DNA from: Sporosarcina sp. ACRSL
GTDB lineage: Bacteria > Bacillota > Bacilli > Bacillales_A > Planococcaceae
Direction: 5' to 3'
Length of the DNA: 64,000 nt
Assembly: GCF_022346605.1 (NCBI RefSeq)
Contig: NZ_JAKRNT010000002.1
Span: forward strand, 62,001-126,000
The notes under the pieces are model-generated. The model was not told the DNA's origin. It made no database searches and was given only the letters and a program-made list of their open reading frames with translations. Below are positions 8,439-16,920 of this stretch, one piece after another (position 1 is the stretch's first letter; each line of letters opens with the position of its first letter). The translations under genes were made by a program, and so were the position numbers.

Positions 8439-9296
8439 TTATCGATTCAAATCTGGAGTTCCAGGGCTATGTTCATTAGGCATCTCAGGCATCATCGGTA
8501 CAGGGAAACCTTTAGGAGGGTCAACTACATTGAGTGTACCTGCATTCCTGCTCGGTGACTCACCTTGGAAAATCTCGGCTATGCGAGTAGGGTCTAACCT
8601 AAAGTTAAACTGTGCATTATGGAATCCCATGTCTACATATTTTCTACATTCAGGATACTTGTTTATATCATAATTAGGGATTGGGAGTATCTTACCCCAA
8701 TCAACACCTAACGTCTCCAACGCTTTCGCAAAGGCATTCTGATGCGCGTTGTCACGAACAATAAGGAATGCGAGTGTTTCACGGAATGTTTTATTTGAAC
8801 TCATTTCGTAAATACGAGTTTTTTGGAGAACTCCCGTTGATTCGAGTACCAAATTGTCTAGTAAATCTCCGATAAGGTTACCATGAGCATACACCCAAGA
8901 TCCATTCCAAGGGTTACCAGAAGCGTCAACTGGTAGAGAAGACTGTGCGCCGATAATATAGTGATGAGGATTTGCATGTCTCGTGGCGTCGTTAAGTGGA
9001 GCTTGATCGGCGCCGGCGTTTCCTGGAGCAGCAGAATAGCCAGAGTCATTTAATAGCTGATTGATTGTATTTTGAACGAGTTCGACGTGCGCGATTTCTT
9101 CCAAGAAAACGCCACGGAGCAAATCTCGATATTGTGTCTCTTTCCCTCTAAAATTAGAGCTTTGGAAAAAATACTGCATCATTGTTCTCATTTCACCAAA
9201 ATGACCGCCTAATATTTCTTGCATAACTCTTGCAGCTTCAGGGTCTGGCTTATCAGGAGTAATAATATTAATGAGCTCTTCCTTGTAGTAATACAA
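8439..9296 (-). CDS. manganese (non-haem) catalase
   Basis: A 285-residue di-manganese catalase that splits hydrogen peroxide. Ligand motifs are present: Glu in GHFGEMRTMMQYFF near residue 35, ExxH in LEEIAHVE near 67-70, Glu in LVLESTGVL near 149, and His in RDNAHQNAF near 183. The C-terminus is proline-rich, as in spore-coat-associated relatives. I choose the TTG at 9296 (MYYYKEELIN) because AAAGGA lies nine bases upstream. The TTG at 9314 lacks a site. A PerR-like box lies in the upstream region. Confidence 0.9.
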   Translation of the reverse strand: MYYYKEELINIITPDKPDPEAARVMQEILGGHFGEMRTMMQYFFQSSNFRGKETQYRDLLRGVFLEEIAHVELVQNTINQLLNDSGYSAAPGNAGADQAPLNDATRHANPHHYIIGAQSSLPVDASGNPWNGSWVYAHGNLIGDLLDNLVLESTGVLQKTRIYEMSSNKTFRETLAFLIVRDNAHQNAFAKALETLGVDWGKILPIPNYDINKYPECRKYVDMGFHNAQFNFRLDPTRIAEIFQGESPSRNAGTLNVVDPPKGFPVPMMPEMPNEHSPGTPDLNR

Positions 9297-9444
9297 TTTA
9301 TCCAATCCTTTCAATTTTTTTCTAAGGATTAGACTGCCCTATACCATAACAAATATTCAATTTACAAGGAATGAGCAGACGGATGGAGCACAAAGATTAA
9401 ACAAACAAAAGTAGCGCCTCCTTTTACTAAGTAGTAGTTGGTTC

Positions 9445-9472
9445 ATATTCAGGATGTTAATCACCTGAATAT
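9445..9472. promoter_or_regulatory. perfect inverted repeat in the catalase/DinB divergent region
   Basis: ATATTCAGG (9445-9453) and CCTGAATAT (9464-9472) are perfect nine-base arms around ten bases. The gap 9297-9627 separates divergent genes. It holds this repeat, a smaller CGAAA/TTTCG dyad at 9473-9486 and the PerR-like box. The repeat could be an operator or an RNA hairpin in the catalase leader. Confidence 0.5.
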
Positions 9473-9505
9473 CGAAAGAAATTTCGGAACTTAATGAGAA
9501 ATAGG

Positions 9506-9520
9506 TTATAATGTGTATAA
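9506..9520. promoter_or_regulatory. PerR-like box (also a TATAAT -10-like hexamer)
   Basis: TTATAATGTGTATAA matches the Bacillus PerR box TTATAATNATTATAA at 12 of 14 defined positions. PerR is the peroxide-sensing repressor of catalase genes in Bacillus. The box lies about 210 bp upstream of the manganese catalase start and 107 bp upstream of the divergent DinB gene. The same bases contain TATAAT at 9507-9512 on the plus strand. Confidence 0.5.
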
Positions 9521-9627
9521 GAGTTTGTGAAGAAATGATCTTAAACTAACTAAGCAGGATGGAAAAGAAGATCATTTATTTTAGACAACAGAAATAAATA
9601 GTTTTTCAATAGAAAGTAGGAAGCTCT

Positions 9628-10134
9628 TTGGATATTTCTATCTTACTTATTGATAGCATATTGAAAAAGTTTAAATCTGAAAAAAAATGGGTTTATCAAG
9701 CAATAGACCAATTATCAGAAGAAGATATTGTATGGCATCCCTCCTCAGAGAGTAACAGCATAGCAAATCTAATATCACATATTAGAGGAACAGTTCGTCA
9801 ACGACTTGAGACAGTATTTTTTAATGTACCAGACAATAGAGATAGAAATAAAGAATTTGAACGAGGACTTCTATTATCAAAAGAAGAAGCTCTTATCCTT
9901 GCTGATGAATCATTTGATGTAATTATTAAGATTTTAGAAGACATAAAACAAAACCCCCAATTGTTAGTTTGGCAGCCCTATCTGAATATGCCCCCACTTA
10001 CTTTTAGTGCCAATGACAACGAATCAACTTTACTCGATATGATGGTACAAATGGTGCGAGAAGTGCATAACCACACAGGGCAAATAATGTACATTGCAAA
10101 AATGAGAAAGGGACAATTGCAGTGGGTTTATTAG
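9628..10134 (+). CDS. DinB-like (DUF1572-type) protein
   Basis: A 168-residue helical protein. HPSSESNSIANLISHIRG near residues 37-54 and VREVHNHTGQIMYIAKMR near 142-159 carry the histidines expected at the DinB-fold metal site. The role is unknown, possibly thiol transfer. It starts at a TTG at 9628 with AGTAGGA six bases upstream. The gene is clearly richer in AT than its neighbours, a hint of separate acquisition. Confidence 0.75.
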   Translation: MDISILLIDSILKKFKSEKKWVYQAIDQLSEEDIVWHPSSESNSIANLISHIRGTVRQRLETVFFNVPDNRDRNKEFERGLLLSKEEALILADESFDVIIKILEDIKQNPQLLVWQPYLNMPPLTFSANDNESTLLDMMVQMVREVHNHTGQIMYIAKMRKGQLQWVY

Positions 10135-10149
10135 ATTAAGTAAGGGTAT
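10126..10149 (+). promoter_or_regulatory. sigma-B-like promoter match
   Basis: GTTTAT, twelve bases, GGGTAT resembles the general stress promoter GTTTAA-N12-14-GGGTAT. It overlaps the end of the DinB gene and points at a terminator about 60-90 bp away, with no gene between. A chance match is possible. Confidence 0.25.
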
Positions 10150-10206
10150 AGAATCTGTTTTTAAGCAACTCACTTCTTCACAACAATTAAATATGGATAA
10201 ATGAAA

Positions 10207-10238
10207 AAAGCGCTTGGTATAAAGATCCCAAGCGTTTT
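10207..10238. terminator. bidirectional terminator
   Basis: CGCTTGG (10211-10217) and CCAAGCG (10228-10234) form the stem. A flanks one side and T the other, suiting both the DinB gene and the convergent LD-carboxypeptidase gene. Confidence 0.8.
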
Positions 10239-10319
10239 TGTATGTTAATCTGTCTGTTAATACCGATGTGTTTTGTTGTGAAATTCCGATTTCATTAGTA
10301 CTTCGTTCGAATATCCAGC

Positions 10320-11288
10320 TTAAAACCTTACCAGTTTTAATAAACCCTTCAATGAATCCACTTGTACCTCTCCGCCAATTGGAAACGTAAACATCGGCTG
10401 TGTATGGCCAAAATCAACATCATATAGAACAGGAATCTCCTTCAATAGTGGATGTTTGTCAAGAATGAACAGAAGTTGCTCCTCCGATATTTTCGATGCT
10501 CGTTGAAACCTGCCGATGACGAGAGCCTTTATGGACTTTGCATTTTGCAATAAAGACGTTAAATCCCTTGCGAACGTTTCGGGAGTAGTCATTTCATCGT
10601 CTTCAACAAATAAGATGGCATTTTCAATACTTGGCATATACGTAGTCCCTTGCAGCAAATTCAATGTGCATAAATTTCCGCCCCATAGCTGCCCGCTTGC
10701 CTCGCCCGCATTATACGTTTTCCAAGCCGTCTCTTCAAAATTCCGGTTCTCCTGATCTAAATACCATGCATCATCGGTCCATTGTTCAGATGGCTCCAAC
10801 TCAAACGGCGTATCCTGCATGAGACACTGCTTAAAGAAATGTGTTTGGTATGCCTGCGCCTTCTTCATTTGAAAGCTTGAGAAATGAGGTCCTGAGTACG
10901 TGACCATTCCGGTTTGTGTTGTAATCGCAGTTCCGATTGCCGTTATATCGCTATATCCGCAAAACACTTTTGGATTCTCTTTAATCAATTCATAATCTAT
11001 GTACGGCAGAAGTTCATTCGAATTGAAACCGCCAATAACCGTCAATATGCCTTTTACATTTTTATCGGCAAATGCCTCATGCAAATCCTCCACCCTTTGC
11101 TGAATGGAAGTGGAATTATGAAGATCTTTATCAAAGACATGTTTGCCAAAAGAAACGACAAAGCCTAAATTCTCCAATCGTTCCTTTGCAACTTGAACGC
11201 CTTCTTCAGAAAGAATACTCGCACTTCGACTTGGTGCGATGATCCGTATTTCATCTCCCCGTTTTAATTTCTCTGGTATTCCCAACAA
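10320..11288 (-). CDS. LD-carboxypeptidase (peptidase S66, MccF-like)
   Basis: A 322-residue serine peptidase. The nucleophile elbow FCGYSDITA near residue 112, the Glu of LFVEDDE near 223 and the His of DFGHTQP near 296 form the S66 Ser-Glu-His set. Family members cleave the L,D bond of wall tetrapeptides or inactivate microcin C-type toxins. Two adjacent TTG codons (11288 and 11285) are possible starts after GAAGGGA, and the second has better spacing. The upstream GNAT gene ends 16 bp before it, so the two may be co-transcribed. Confidence 0.88.
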   Translation of the reverse strand: MLGIPEKLKRGDEIRIIAPSRSASILSEEGVQVAKERLENLGFVVSFGKHVFDKDLHNSTSIQQRVEDLHEAFADKNVKGILTVIGGFNSNELLPYIDYELIKENPKVFCGYSDITAIGTAITTQTGMVTYSGPHFSSFQMKKAQAYQTHFFKQCLMQDTPFELEPSEQWTDDAWYLDQENRNFEETAWKTYNAGEASGQLWGGNLCTLNLLQGTTYMPSIENAILFVEDDEMTTPETFARDLTSLLQNAKSIKALVIGRFQRASKISEEQLLFILDKHPLLKEIPVLYDVDFGHTQPMFTFPIGGEVQVDSLKGLLKLVRF

Positions 11289-11304
11289 AATTCCCTTCTT
11301 TCGT

Positions 11305-11760
11305 TTACTGAATTTCCAACCTAAGTCGAATCATATCGATGCATTGAATGCCGTTCTCCATAATGACCTCGTCATAGTAATCGGTGAAGAAGTCTTTGAT
11401 GACGCTCGAAATGCGAAAACCGCATTTCTGATAGAGCGAAAGCTGACCGATGCTTGAATTTCCCGTTCCGATTTCAACAGTCCGATAACCGTTTTCTTTA
11501 GCAACCGTTATTGCGCTTTGCAGAAGTTTCTTCCCTATCCCCTGTCCCTGCCTGTCTTCACGGACGGCGATGTTTTTAATCTCAATCGTATTTGCGTCTA
11601 ATGCCACTACGACAAAGACGCCAATCCTTTCCCCGTTCTCCTCGGCAACGTAGCATTCGCCTTCCGCGATGTACGCATCTACGAGTTCACGAGAAGGATC
11701 GGCGAGCAGAAGCAGATCATTGGGCGGCGTTTCATCATGCTGCAGTTTCCGTATTTTCAT
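11305..11760 (-). CDS. GNAT family N-acetyltransferase (YvbK-like)
   Basis: A 151-residue acetyltransferase. The acetyl-CoA loop is IAVREDRQGQGIGKKLL near residues 68-84, followed by LYQKCGFR. AGGTGG five bases upstream sets the ATG at 11760 rather than the GTG at 11769. Closest by pattern to B. subtilis YvbK, with unknown acceptor. Confidence 0.85.
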   Translation of the reverse strand: MKIRKLQHDETPPNDLLLLADPSRELVDAYIAEGECYVAEENGERIGVFVVVALDANTIEIKNIAVREDRQGQGIGKKLLQSAITVAKENGYRTVEIGTGNSSIGQLSLYQKCGFRISSVIKDFFTDYYDEVIMENGIQCIDMIRLRLEIQ

Positions 11761-11820
11761 TTGAGCCACCTGCCTTTATTTCACGTAGAGCAAAGGTCCT
11801 GTTTTGGTGATACATTTAGA

Positions 11821-11925
11821 TATTCAATAGATAACTTTCTCTATTCAATAGATAACTCCCGGTATGCAATAGATAACTTCATCGATTCAATAGATAAACT
11901 CGCTAATTCAAGAGAAAACCATCCG
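11821..11925 (-). repeat. 21-bp period array, five units (core ATTCAATAGATAACT)
   Basis: The C of CAATAG or its variant falls at 11825, 11846, 11867, 11888 and 11909, exactly 21 bp apart. About sixteen bases of each unit are conserved and five vary freely. On the minus strand the core reads AGTTATCTATTGAAT. It lies between two minus-strand genes and would be in the 3' part of the transcript of the gene ending at 11937, or upstream of the GNAT gene. Confidence 0.92.
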
Positions 11926-11936
11926 GTAAGCGGCTA

Positions 11937-12683
11937 TCATTCCTCTATTACCTCATAGGCGTCTAGCCTCTCAGTTTTGCTCAACAAGATTTCTACCCTT
12001 TTTGTTTTCAGGTCACCTGAAGCGTACCAATCCTTAACTGTATCAAAATCGGATGACGTCAAATCGGATGTTTCAATCGAGAACTTTTCATCGTCCATCC
12101 ATTGATAGTCAACGATCGGCCACGTCGGTGTATACATATACTCTTCGGCTAGTTCAGTCGATTCGAAAGGGATCACTTTCATTTTCTGTAGATCGATTGC
12201 TATTAATATATGGCGAACTACAACTCCGCCTTCGTTGTAACCGTATCTTACTAACAGTTCATCTTGTCCAGGCGAAATTTTGAAATCCTGAAAAATCCCG
12301 GTTGATAAAGGGACACTAAAAACTTCTGAGTCTCTCGCTTTAATCAAGAGGGTTGAACATTGCTTATTTCCACAGCCGTATTTTAAAATGAGAACATACC
12401 CTTCGGAAGAGCTGTTTATCATTTCATATTGCGTTCGTTCAAGTTCAATTTCGGCATCATCCTGGGCATCCAAGTAAGCTTTAAATATCGGTATATCTTT
12501 TATGGCGATTTCAAAGGTTCGGCCTGCCTCATCTGTTATTGTGAGTACATCCAAATTCGTTTCCGGGATTCCGACCTCAGTTGAAAAAGGTTCAACTTTG
12601 GGATCTTGTCGGTTTATTGCAATTGTGAATACAACCGATATTGTAACTAAAACGAAAAGAGGAATCAGTAGTTTCGCTTTCAT
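11937..12683 (-). CDS. membrane-anchored or secreted protein of unknown function
   Basis: A 248-residue protein with one N-terminal hydrophobic segment (MKAKLLIPLFVLVTISVVF) and no lipobox, so it is a signal peptide or anchor. The rest is mainly beta-rich extracellular sequence. A CGNKQC pair near residues 103-108 could form a disulphide. No family is recognised. Its ATG overlaps the stop of the upstream Nudix gene as ATGA, so the two are translated together. Confidence 0.7.
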   Translation of the reverse strand: MKAKLLIPLFVLVTISVVFTIAINRQDPKVEPFSTEVGIPETNLDVLTITDEAGRTFEIAIKDIPIFKAYLDAQDDAEIELERTQYEMINSSSEGYVLILKYGCGNKQCSTLLIKARDSEVFSVPLSTGIFQDFKISPGQDELLVRYGYNEGGVVVRHILIAIDLQKMKVIPFESTELAEEYMYTPTWPIVDYQWMDDEKFSIETSDLTSSDFDTVKDWYASGDLKTKRVEILLSKTERLDAYEVIEE

Positions 12684-13174
12684 ATTTGCATTTTCTTAAG
12701 AGCCGTTTCCATTATCGCTTCAGACACGTCGTGCCAGCCTTTATAATAGCTGCTCACCTCTTCCGGTTGAATGAGCATCCGTTCCGACGACTCGAACCCT
12801 GCATCAAACGGCAAGAATTCCGTAATATCCATCCGATAAAACGCTTGATAGCCGACTTTCGGGTAGGGACTTGTTTCATTCCATAGCGGATTTTCGTCAT
12901 GGTTTATTTCAATGGCGCCGAGCAGCCGGCAATCCCCAATTACATAGGCCTCCTCCAGCACTTCCCTTCGAACGCACGCTTCCACTGTTTCGCCCACTTC
13001 GATATGCCCACCCGGAAAATCCCATCCCCGGTCATTCAAGTTCACCATAAGCAGCTTCCCCTCATAAAAACAAAACGCATGGACGCTTGTGACCAGTTCC
13101 CGTTGTGGCATCAAATCCGGCATCCACGTAAGCTTCAACTTATGTCCGCCCCAATCTACGTACGTCACTGTCAT
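12680..13174 (-). CDS. Nudix hydrolase
   Basis: A 164-residue protein with a Nudix box, GGHIEVGETVEACVRREVLEE, near residues 55-75. The glycine normally after EEx is replaced (EEAYV), a mild deviation. The REVLEE catalytic glutamates are present. It would hydrolyse a nucleoside diphosphate linked to an unknown moiety. GAGGGG seven bases upstream supports the ATG at 13174. Confidence 0.85.
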   Translation of the reverse strand: MTVTYVDWGGHKLKLTWMPDLMPQRELVTSVHAFCFYEGKLLMVNLNDRGWDFPGGHIEVGETVEACVRREVLEEAYVIGDCRLLGAIEINHDENPLWNETSPYPKVGYQAFYRMDITEFLPFDAGFESSERMLIQPEEVSSYYKGWHDVSEAIMETALKKMQI

Positions 13175-13185
13175 CCTTAAACCCC

Positions 13186-13899
13186 TCACTTCCCTAACGA
13201 ATACCCGTCAAAAAGCCTCCCGCCATATGGTGCTAACACTTCATCTGTTATTGTGATGATTCCTTCCCGATCGCCGGTTTTATAAAATGCGTCAAATGCA
13301 GCTACAAATCGATCGGCAAAATCCTCATCGTACTGTTTCAACGCGCGGACAATCCATTTTGACGCACCAATCCAATGCCCGTTCGTCCGGAGAACAAATT
13401 CATGGATGGATTCGGCGAGTGTATTGGCAATGAAGAGCGCTTCCGCTTCATTTTGCGTCCCTAGAAAATCCCCAAGCGCATCTGTCAACATATACCTTTT
13501 CATCATCAACGTCTGTTCAGACCATGGGAGCGGCCCTTCATTCAAAAGCTCAGCGGCTTCGTTTTTAATCGTAGCTAGAATTCCGGAATCCTTTAATACA
13601 ATCCCTTCCGCTACCATTCGGGGCAAGCTCGGACGCGCCCGTTCCGCATCAGAACGAAAATAGGTTTTGTATGAGGTTAACGTATGTGCGAATACTTCAA
13701 TTGGCCAGTTGTATTCAATACGGGATTCACGGTACGCCTCAGTGAGCAAATCATCAAAGACAACAATATCGAGATCAGACGTCGGTGTTTCTTCTCCCCT
13801 AACGACGCTTCCCGCAAGAACCGCAGCTTGGCAATGAGGGAAGTATTCATCGACAAACCGTTTTGCTGCAAATATTGCTTTCATCCTTTTCAGTCTCAT
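13186..13899 (-). CDS. nucleotidyltransferase-domain protein
   Basis: A 237-residue protein. LAGSVVRGEETPTSDLDIVVF near residues 29-49 is the GS-x10-DxD motif of minimal nucleotidyltransferases such as the kanamycin nucleotidyltransferase fold. The C-terminal helical part may bind the acceptor. GGAGG eight bases upstream supports the ATG at 13899. It sits in a run of small nucleotide- or acetyl-transfer enzymes, all on the minus strand with gaps of 5-25 bp. The substrate is unknown. Confidence 0.8.
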   Translation of the reverse strand: MRLKRMKAIFAAKRFVDEYFPHCQAAVLAGSVVRGEETPTSDLDIVVFDDLLTEAYRESRIEYNWPIEVFAHTLTSYKTYFRSDAERARPSLPRMVAEGIVLKDSGILATIKNEAAELLNEGPLPWSEQTLMMKRYMLTDALGDFLGTQNEAEALFIANTLAESIHEFVLRTNGHWIGASKWIVRALKQYDEDFADRFVAAFDAFYKTGDREGIITITDEVLAPYGGRLFDGYSLGK

Positions 13900-13921
13900 T
13901 CCCGTTTCCTCCAACCACTTT

Positions 13922-14317
13922 TCAAATTTCCATTTGTATTCTTTTTACAATTTCCATCGGACGAACATCTAGCGACTCAAGCTTTGCGATTGGTAGCCAT
14001 TGCGGTTCATATAGGCCCCGATTGCGATTTTCCTCGAATTCCTCGCCTTGCCCCGTTCCGAATTGCCCCCCGACGATTCTAGCCAAGAAATAGTATTGCG
14101 TTCCATTAAATTGAACAGTTCCTAGTTGTCGTATTATGTCGATATGTACCCCTACTTCCTCAAACACCTCCCGGATTGTTGCTTGTTCTGGGCTTTCACC
14201 TTCTTCAATTCCACCGCCCGGAAAGACATAATACTCCATTCCATTTCGATTCCGCTTTATGACAGCGACCTTATCTTCTTCAATCATTACGGCAGACCCT
14301 CGGTTTCTCGGACTCAC
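13922..14317 (-). CDS. Nudix hydrolase
   Basis: A 131-residue protein with a full Nudix box (GGGIEEGESPEQATIREVFEEVG, residues about 35-57). I choose the GTG at 14317 (MSPRNRGSAVMIEEDK), since AAGGAG lies seven bases upstream. Earlier in-frame ATGs would overlap the neighbouring GNAT gene. Its substrate cannot be read. Confidence 0.85.
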   Translation of the reverse strand: MSPRNRGSAVMIEEDKVAVIKRNRNGMEYYVFPGGGIEEGESPEQATIREVFEEVGVHIDIIRQLGTVQFNGTQYYFLARIVGGQFGTGQGEEFEENRNRGLYEPQWLPIAKLESLDVRPMEIVKRIQMEI

Positions 14318-14321
14318 ACCC

Positions 14322-14861
14322 TCACTCCTTACTATATTCAATGAGCCAGCAATCCCGATATTCCCCTTCATGCCATTCATGCTTCGGCAGGAGCTTCACC
14401 TTTTTGAATCCACATTTCTCATAGCAACGGACGGCCCGCTCATTCCACGTTTGAGGATCCATAACGATGCGGTCTGCGTTCTTTTCATTCAACAAATACG
14501 TTACTATTAATTCGACAAGCTGCGTACCAATTCCTTTATTCCAATAGGTAGGTTCGCCGATGAACTGATCCATCCCGAAAAGGATTTCCGACGGATCCAT
14601 ATAACCATAAATCCGCCTCTCTTCTTCTCCAACCGGATAGAATTGCACATACCCGATTGGCTGCTCCTCATACAGAATGAGACACCGCGTTTCTTCCTCC
14701 GCTTCCCCGTAGAAATCCTCTTCGACTTGCGCCAAATCCAATGGACGATCTCTTCCTTCATAAAACTGAAGAACTTCGGGATCCGACAACCATTTAGCCA
14801 TTAAGAATTTATCTTCAGCAATCAATTCCCTGATTGCTAACCGCTCATTATTCACAATCAT
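14322..14861 (-). CDS. GNAT acetyltransferase, AAC(6')-like
   Basis: A 179-residue acetyltransferase. The opening block LAIRELIAEDKFLMAKWLSD, then EFYEGRD-type residues, and the loop YWNKGIGTQLVELIV near 118-132 resemble aminoglycoside 6'-N-acetyltransferase-type GNATs. Chromosomal relatives need not confer resistance. GGAGG eight bases upstream supports the ATG at 14861. It is first in the minus-strand run leading to the Nudix and nucleotidyltransferase genes. Confidence 0.8.
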   Translation of the reverse strand: MIVNNERLAIRELIAEDKFLMAKWLSDPEVLQFYEGRDRPLDLAQVEEDFYGEAEEETRCLILYEEQPIGYVQFYPVGEEERRIYGYMDPSEILFGMDQFIGEPTYWNKGIGTQLVELIVTYLLNEKNADRIVMDPQTWNERAVRCYEKCGFKKVKLLPKHEWHEGEYRDCWLIEYSKE

Positions 14862-14952
14862 TCTTAATCCCTCCGTTGGCAACTTTAGCCAAAAATCAAC
14901 ATCGTATTTTATTCGACAAAAGGAGTACCAAATCCTTCAATTTTCAACATAT

Positions 14953-14990
14953 AAAAAGGCAGCACCAAAATTGATTCGGTGCCGCTTTTT
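14953..14990 (-). terminator. terminator of the LAPF-repeat XRE gene
   Basis: AGCGGCACC and GGTGCTGCCT (minus-strand reading) pair with one bulge, followed by TTTTT just past the stop at 14994. Confidence 0.75.
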
Positions 14991-14993
14991 CCA

Positions 14994-16088
14994 TCACTTT
15001 ACTAATAGACCTTGAATCCATTTGCTTAACGTCCCTTTATCGACAAAAGGCGCTAATTCAGCAATAGTTTCCGGAGCAAATTTGCTCATATCCATCCGAT
15101 CGATAATCCTGCTGAGCACTTCTCTGTCAATGAAAGGTGCAAGAGAAACTAAGCGACTGGAATCCAATTCGCCCTCTTTTACCCGTTCCGCCAGTTGATT
15201 TAACATTGACCGACTGCAAAACGGGGCTAATCTGACAACAAATTCCCATTCCAAGTCCTCGTCCACAGCTCGTTCAATCAATTTATCTACATGTTCTCTT
15301 CCAATAAACGGCGCCAGTTTGATGACGGTATCAGAATCTACTTTATCCGTAACAGCCTTGTCTAGTAAATTCCACAATGCTTCTCTGCTGACAAACGGAG
15401 CGAGTTTCCCAATCTGCTCCAACTCAACGCCATCCTCCCTCGCCTGGAGTACAAGTCTATCCAACGCTGCTCTTTCCACAAAAGGTGCAAGCCGGACGAT
15501 AGCGTCAAAATCCCCTCCTTCAGTAACAGCCTTGTCCAGCATGTCCCCTAACGCTTTACTGCTAACAAAAGGTGCCAGTTTCCCAATCAGTTCAAGGTCG
15601 ACGTTTTCTTCCATCGATTGGAGTACGAGTTCATCCAACACCTCTGTTTCTACAAACGGTGCTAGCCTCACAATCATGTCATGATTGAACAAGCTTTTAT
15701 CAACCTTCTCCGTCACGGCAGCCAATTCACTCGCTCTCAATAAAGGTGCGACTTCAATCAATTCATCCATATCAGCTTCGCCCGCATTGATCATTTCCGC
15801 GACTTCCTCACGACGATCCTCAGAAATCCCCTTTACGATCCGACCAAGATTATGGACATACACGGAACCTTCCCGCTCGGCCCCGCCATTCATCAACTCA
15901 TCTACTGACACACTAAAAGCCTGTCCGATGTTCATCAATGTTCCGAGGTCTGGCAATGATTCTCCCCGTTCCCATTTCGAAACAGCCTGATGACTCACAT
16001 TCAGACGATCCGCCAATTCCATCTGCGTCCAATCCTTCTCTTTTCGAAGCTTTGATATGTAGCTTCCAACCTTTCGCGTATCCAACAT
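14994..16088 (-). CDS. XRE-family regulator with nine 29-residue LAPF repeats
   Basis: A 364-residue protein. Residues 6-65 are a clear XRE helix-turn-helix (LRKEKDWTQMELADRLNVSHQAVSKWERGE). After a linker come nine repeats starting at residues 113, 142, 171, 200, 229, 258, 287, 316 and 345. Each begins (V/L)AP(F/L) and is spaced exactly 29 residues. Each unit looks like two short helices, predicting an alpha-solenoid that could bind protein or peptide. I know no named family for this tail. GGGGAGG eight bases upstream supports the ATG. It is transcribed alone. Confidence 0.85.
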   Translation of the reverse strand: MLDTRKVGSYISKLRKEKDWTQMELADRLNVSHQAVSKWERGESLPDLGTLMNIGQAFSVSVDELMNGGAEREGSVYVHNLGRIVKGISEDRREEVAEMINAGEADMDELIEVAPLLRASELAAVTEKVDKSLFNHDMIVRLAPFVETEVLDELVLQSMEENVDLELIGKLAPFVSSKALGDMLDKAVTEGGDFDAIVRLAPFVERAALDRLVLQAREDGVELEQIGKLAPFVSREALWNLLDKAVTDKVDSDTVIKLAPFIGREHVDKLIERAVDEDLEWEFVVRLAPFCSRSMLNQLAERVKEGELDSSRLVSLAPFIDREVLSRIIDRMDMSKFAPETIAELAPFVDKGTLSKWIQGLLVK

Positions 16089-16211
16089 GTAAACAACCTC
16101 CCCAATAAGTTTCAGTGCGCACTGTTATTTTCAGCGTAGCATATTGCTCCCTTATCGCCTATCAACTATTGGTTGAATACGAGATTCTACTGACAGTGGA
16201 ATGTATATCTA

Positions 16212-16829
16212 TTAATCAAAGATTGTTTCCTTGTCAGGGTTCTTCAAGTATTCAAAGAGCATTTTTATTTGTGATTCTGTATTTCGCTTCGTAGAGAGCA
16301 AAGGTAAATTGTTTTCCGAAAAGAACTCAACTTGAGTCGTTTCCATTCCTACAGCGGGCTCTCCTCCAATAATTTCGCACAATATAAAAATCTTATAATA
16401 ATGGTAAGGATCTGGAGGGTGAGGGTGCTTGTTTTTATCTAATAATGCAAGTAACCTAACCGGAATTACCTCATAACCGGATTCCTCTTTAATTTCCTTT
16501 ACTACATTTTCTGAAGGGGATAAGCCAATATCACAAAAACCGCCTGGCAAAGCCCACTTATTATCAATATTTTCTTTCACCATGAGGATTTGATTATTTT
16601 GAAAGACGACACCACGTACATCTACTTTCGGAGTTTGATAGCCTGTTTCATTCGTAAACAAATCCCTAATTTTCGTTACTTCTATGTCGGTATATTTCGC
16701 CATGATCTCTACACTTATTTCTCGTAATTCCTCATAACGCTCGATATCATAAATATCTTTCGAAAAAGCTAAACCTGACTGCGCCAAGGCCTGAATTCTT
16801 TTTGCCCAATCCAACCATAAAGTACTCAT
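16212..16829 (-). CDS. Nudix hydrolase with N-terminal Nudix_N domain (ADP-ribose pyrophosphatase type)
   Basis: A 205-residue protein. The first 60 residues (LDWAKRIQALAQSGLAFSKD) are the helical Nudix_N domain, followed by a Nudix fold with the box around GGFCDIGLSPSENVVKEIKE. The GE of the canonical box is GL, as in some relatives, while the catalytic KEIKEESG glutamates remain. Likely substrates are ADP-ribose-type nucleotides. GGGGG upstream of the ATG at 16829. Confidence 0.85.
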   Translation of the reverse strand: MSTLWLDWAKRIQALAQSGLAFSKDIYDIERYEELREISVEIMAKYTDIEVTKIRDLFTNETGYQTPKVDVRGVVFQNNQILMVKENIDNKWALPGGFCDIGLSPSENVVKEIKEESGYEVIPVRLLALLDKNKHPHPPDPYHYYKIFILCEIIGGEPAVGMETTQVEFFSENNLPLLSTKRNTESQIKMLFEYLKNPDKETIFD

Positions 16830-16920
16830 CTATCCCCCGCCTTTATATATAGTCTGAAAATTATATATTTATTGTAACACCATTTCTCGCACTACAGAAC
16901 AGGGTAATGGTTTATATGCA

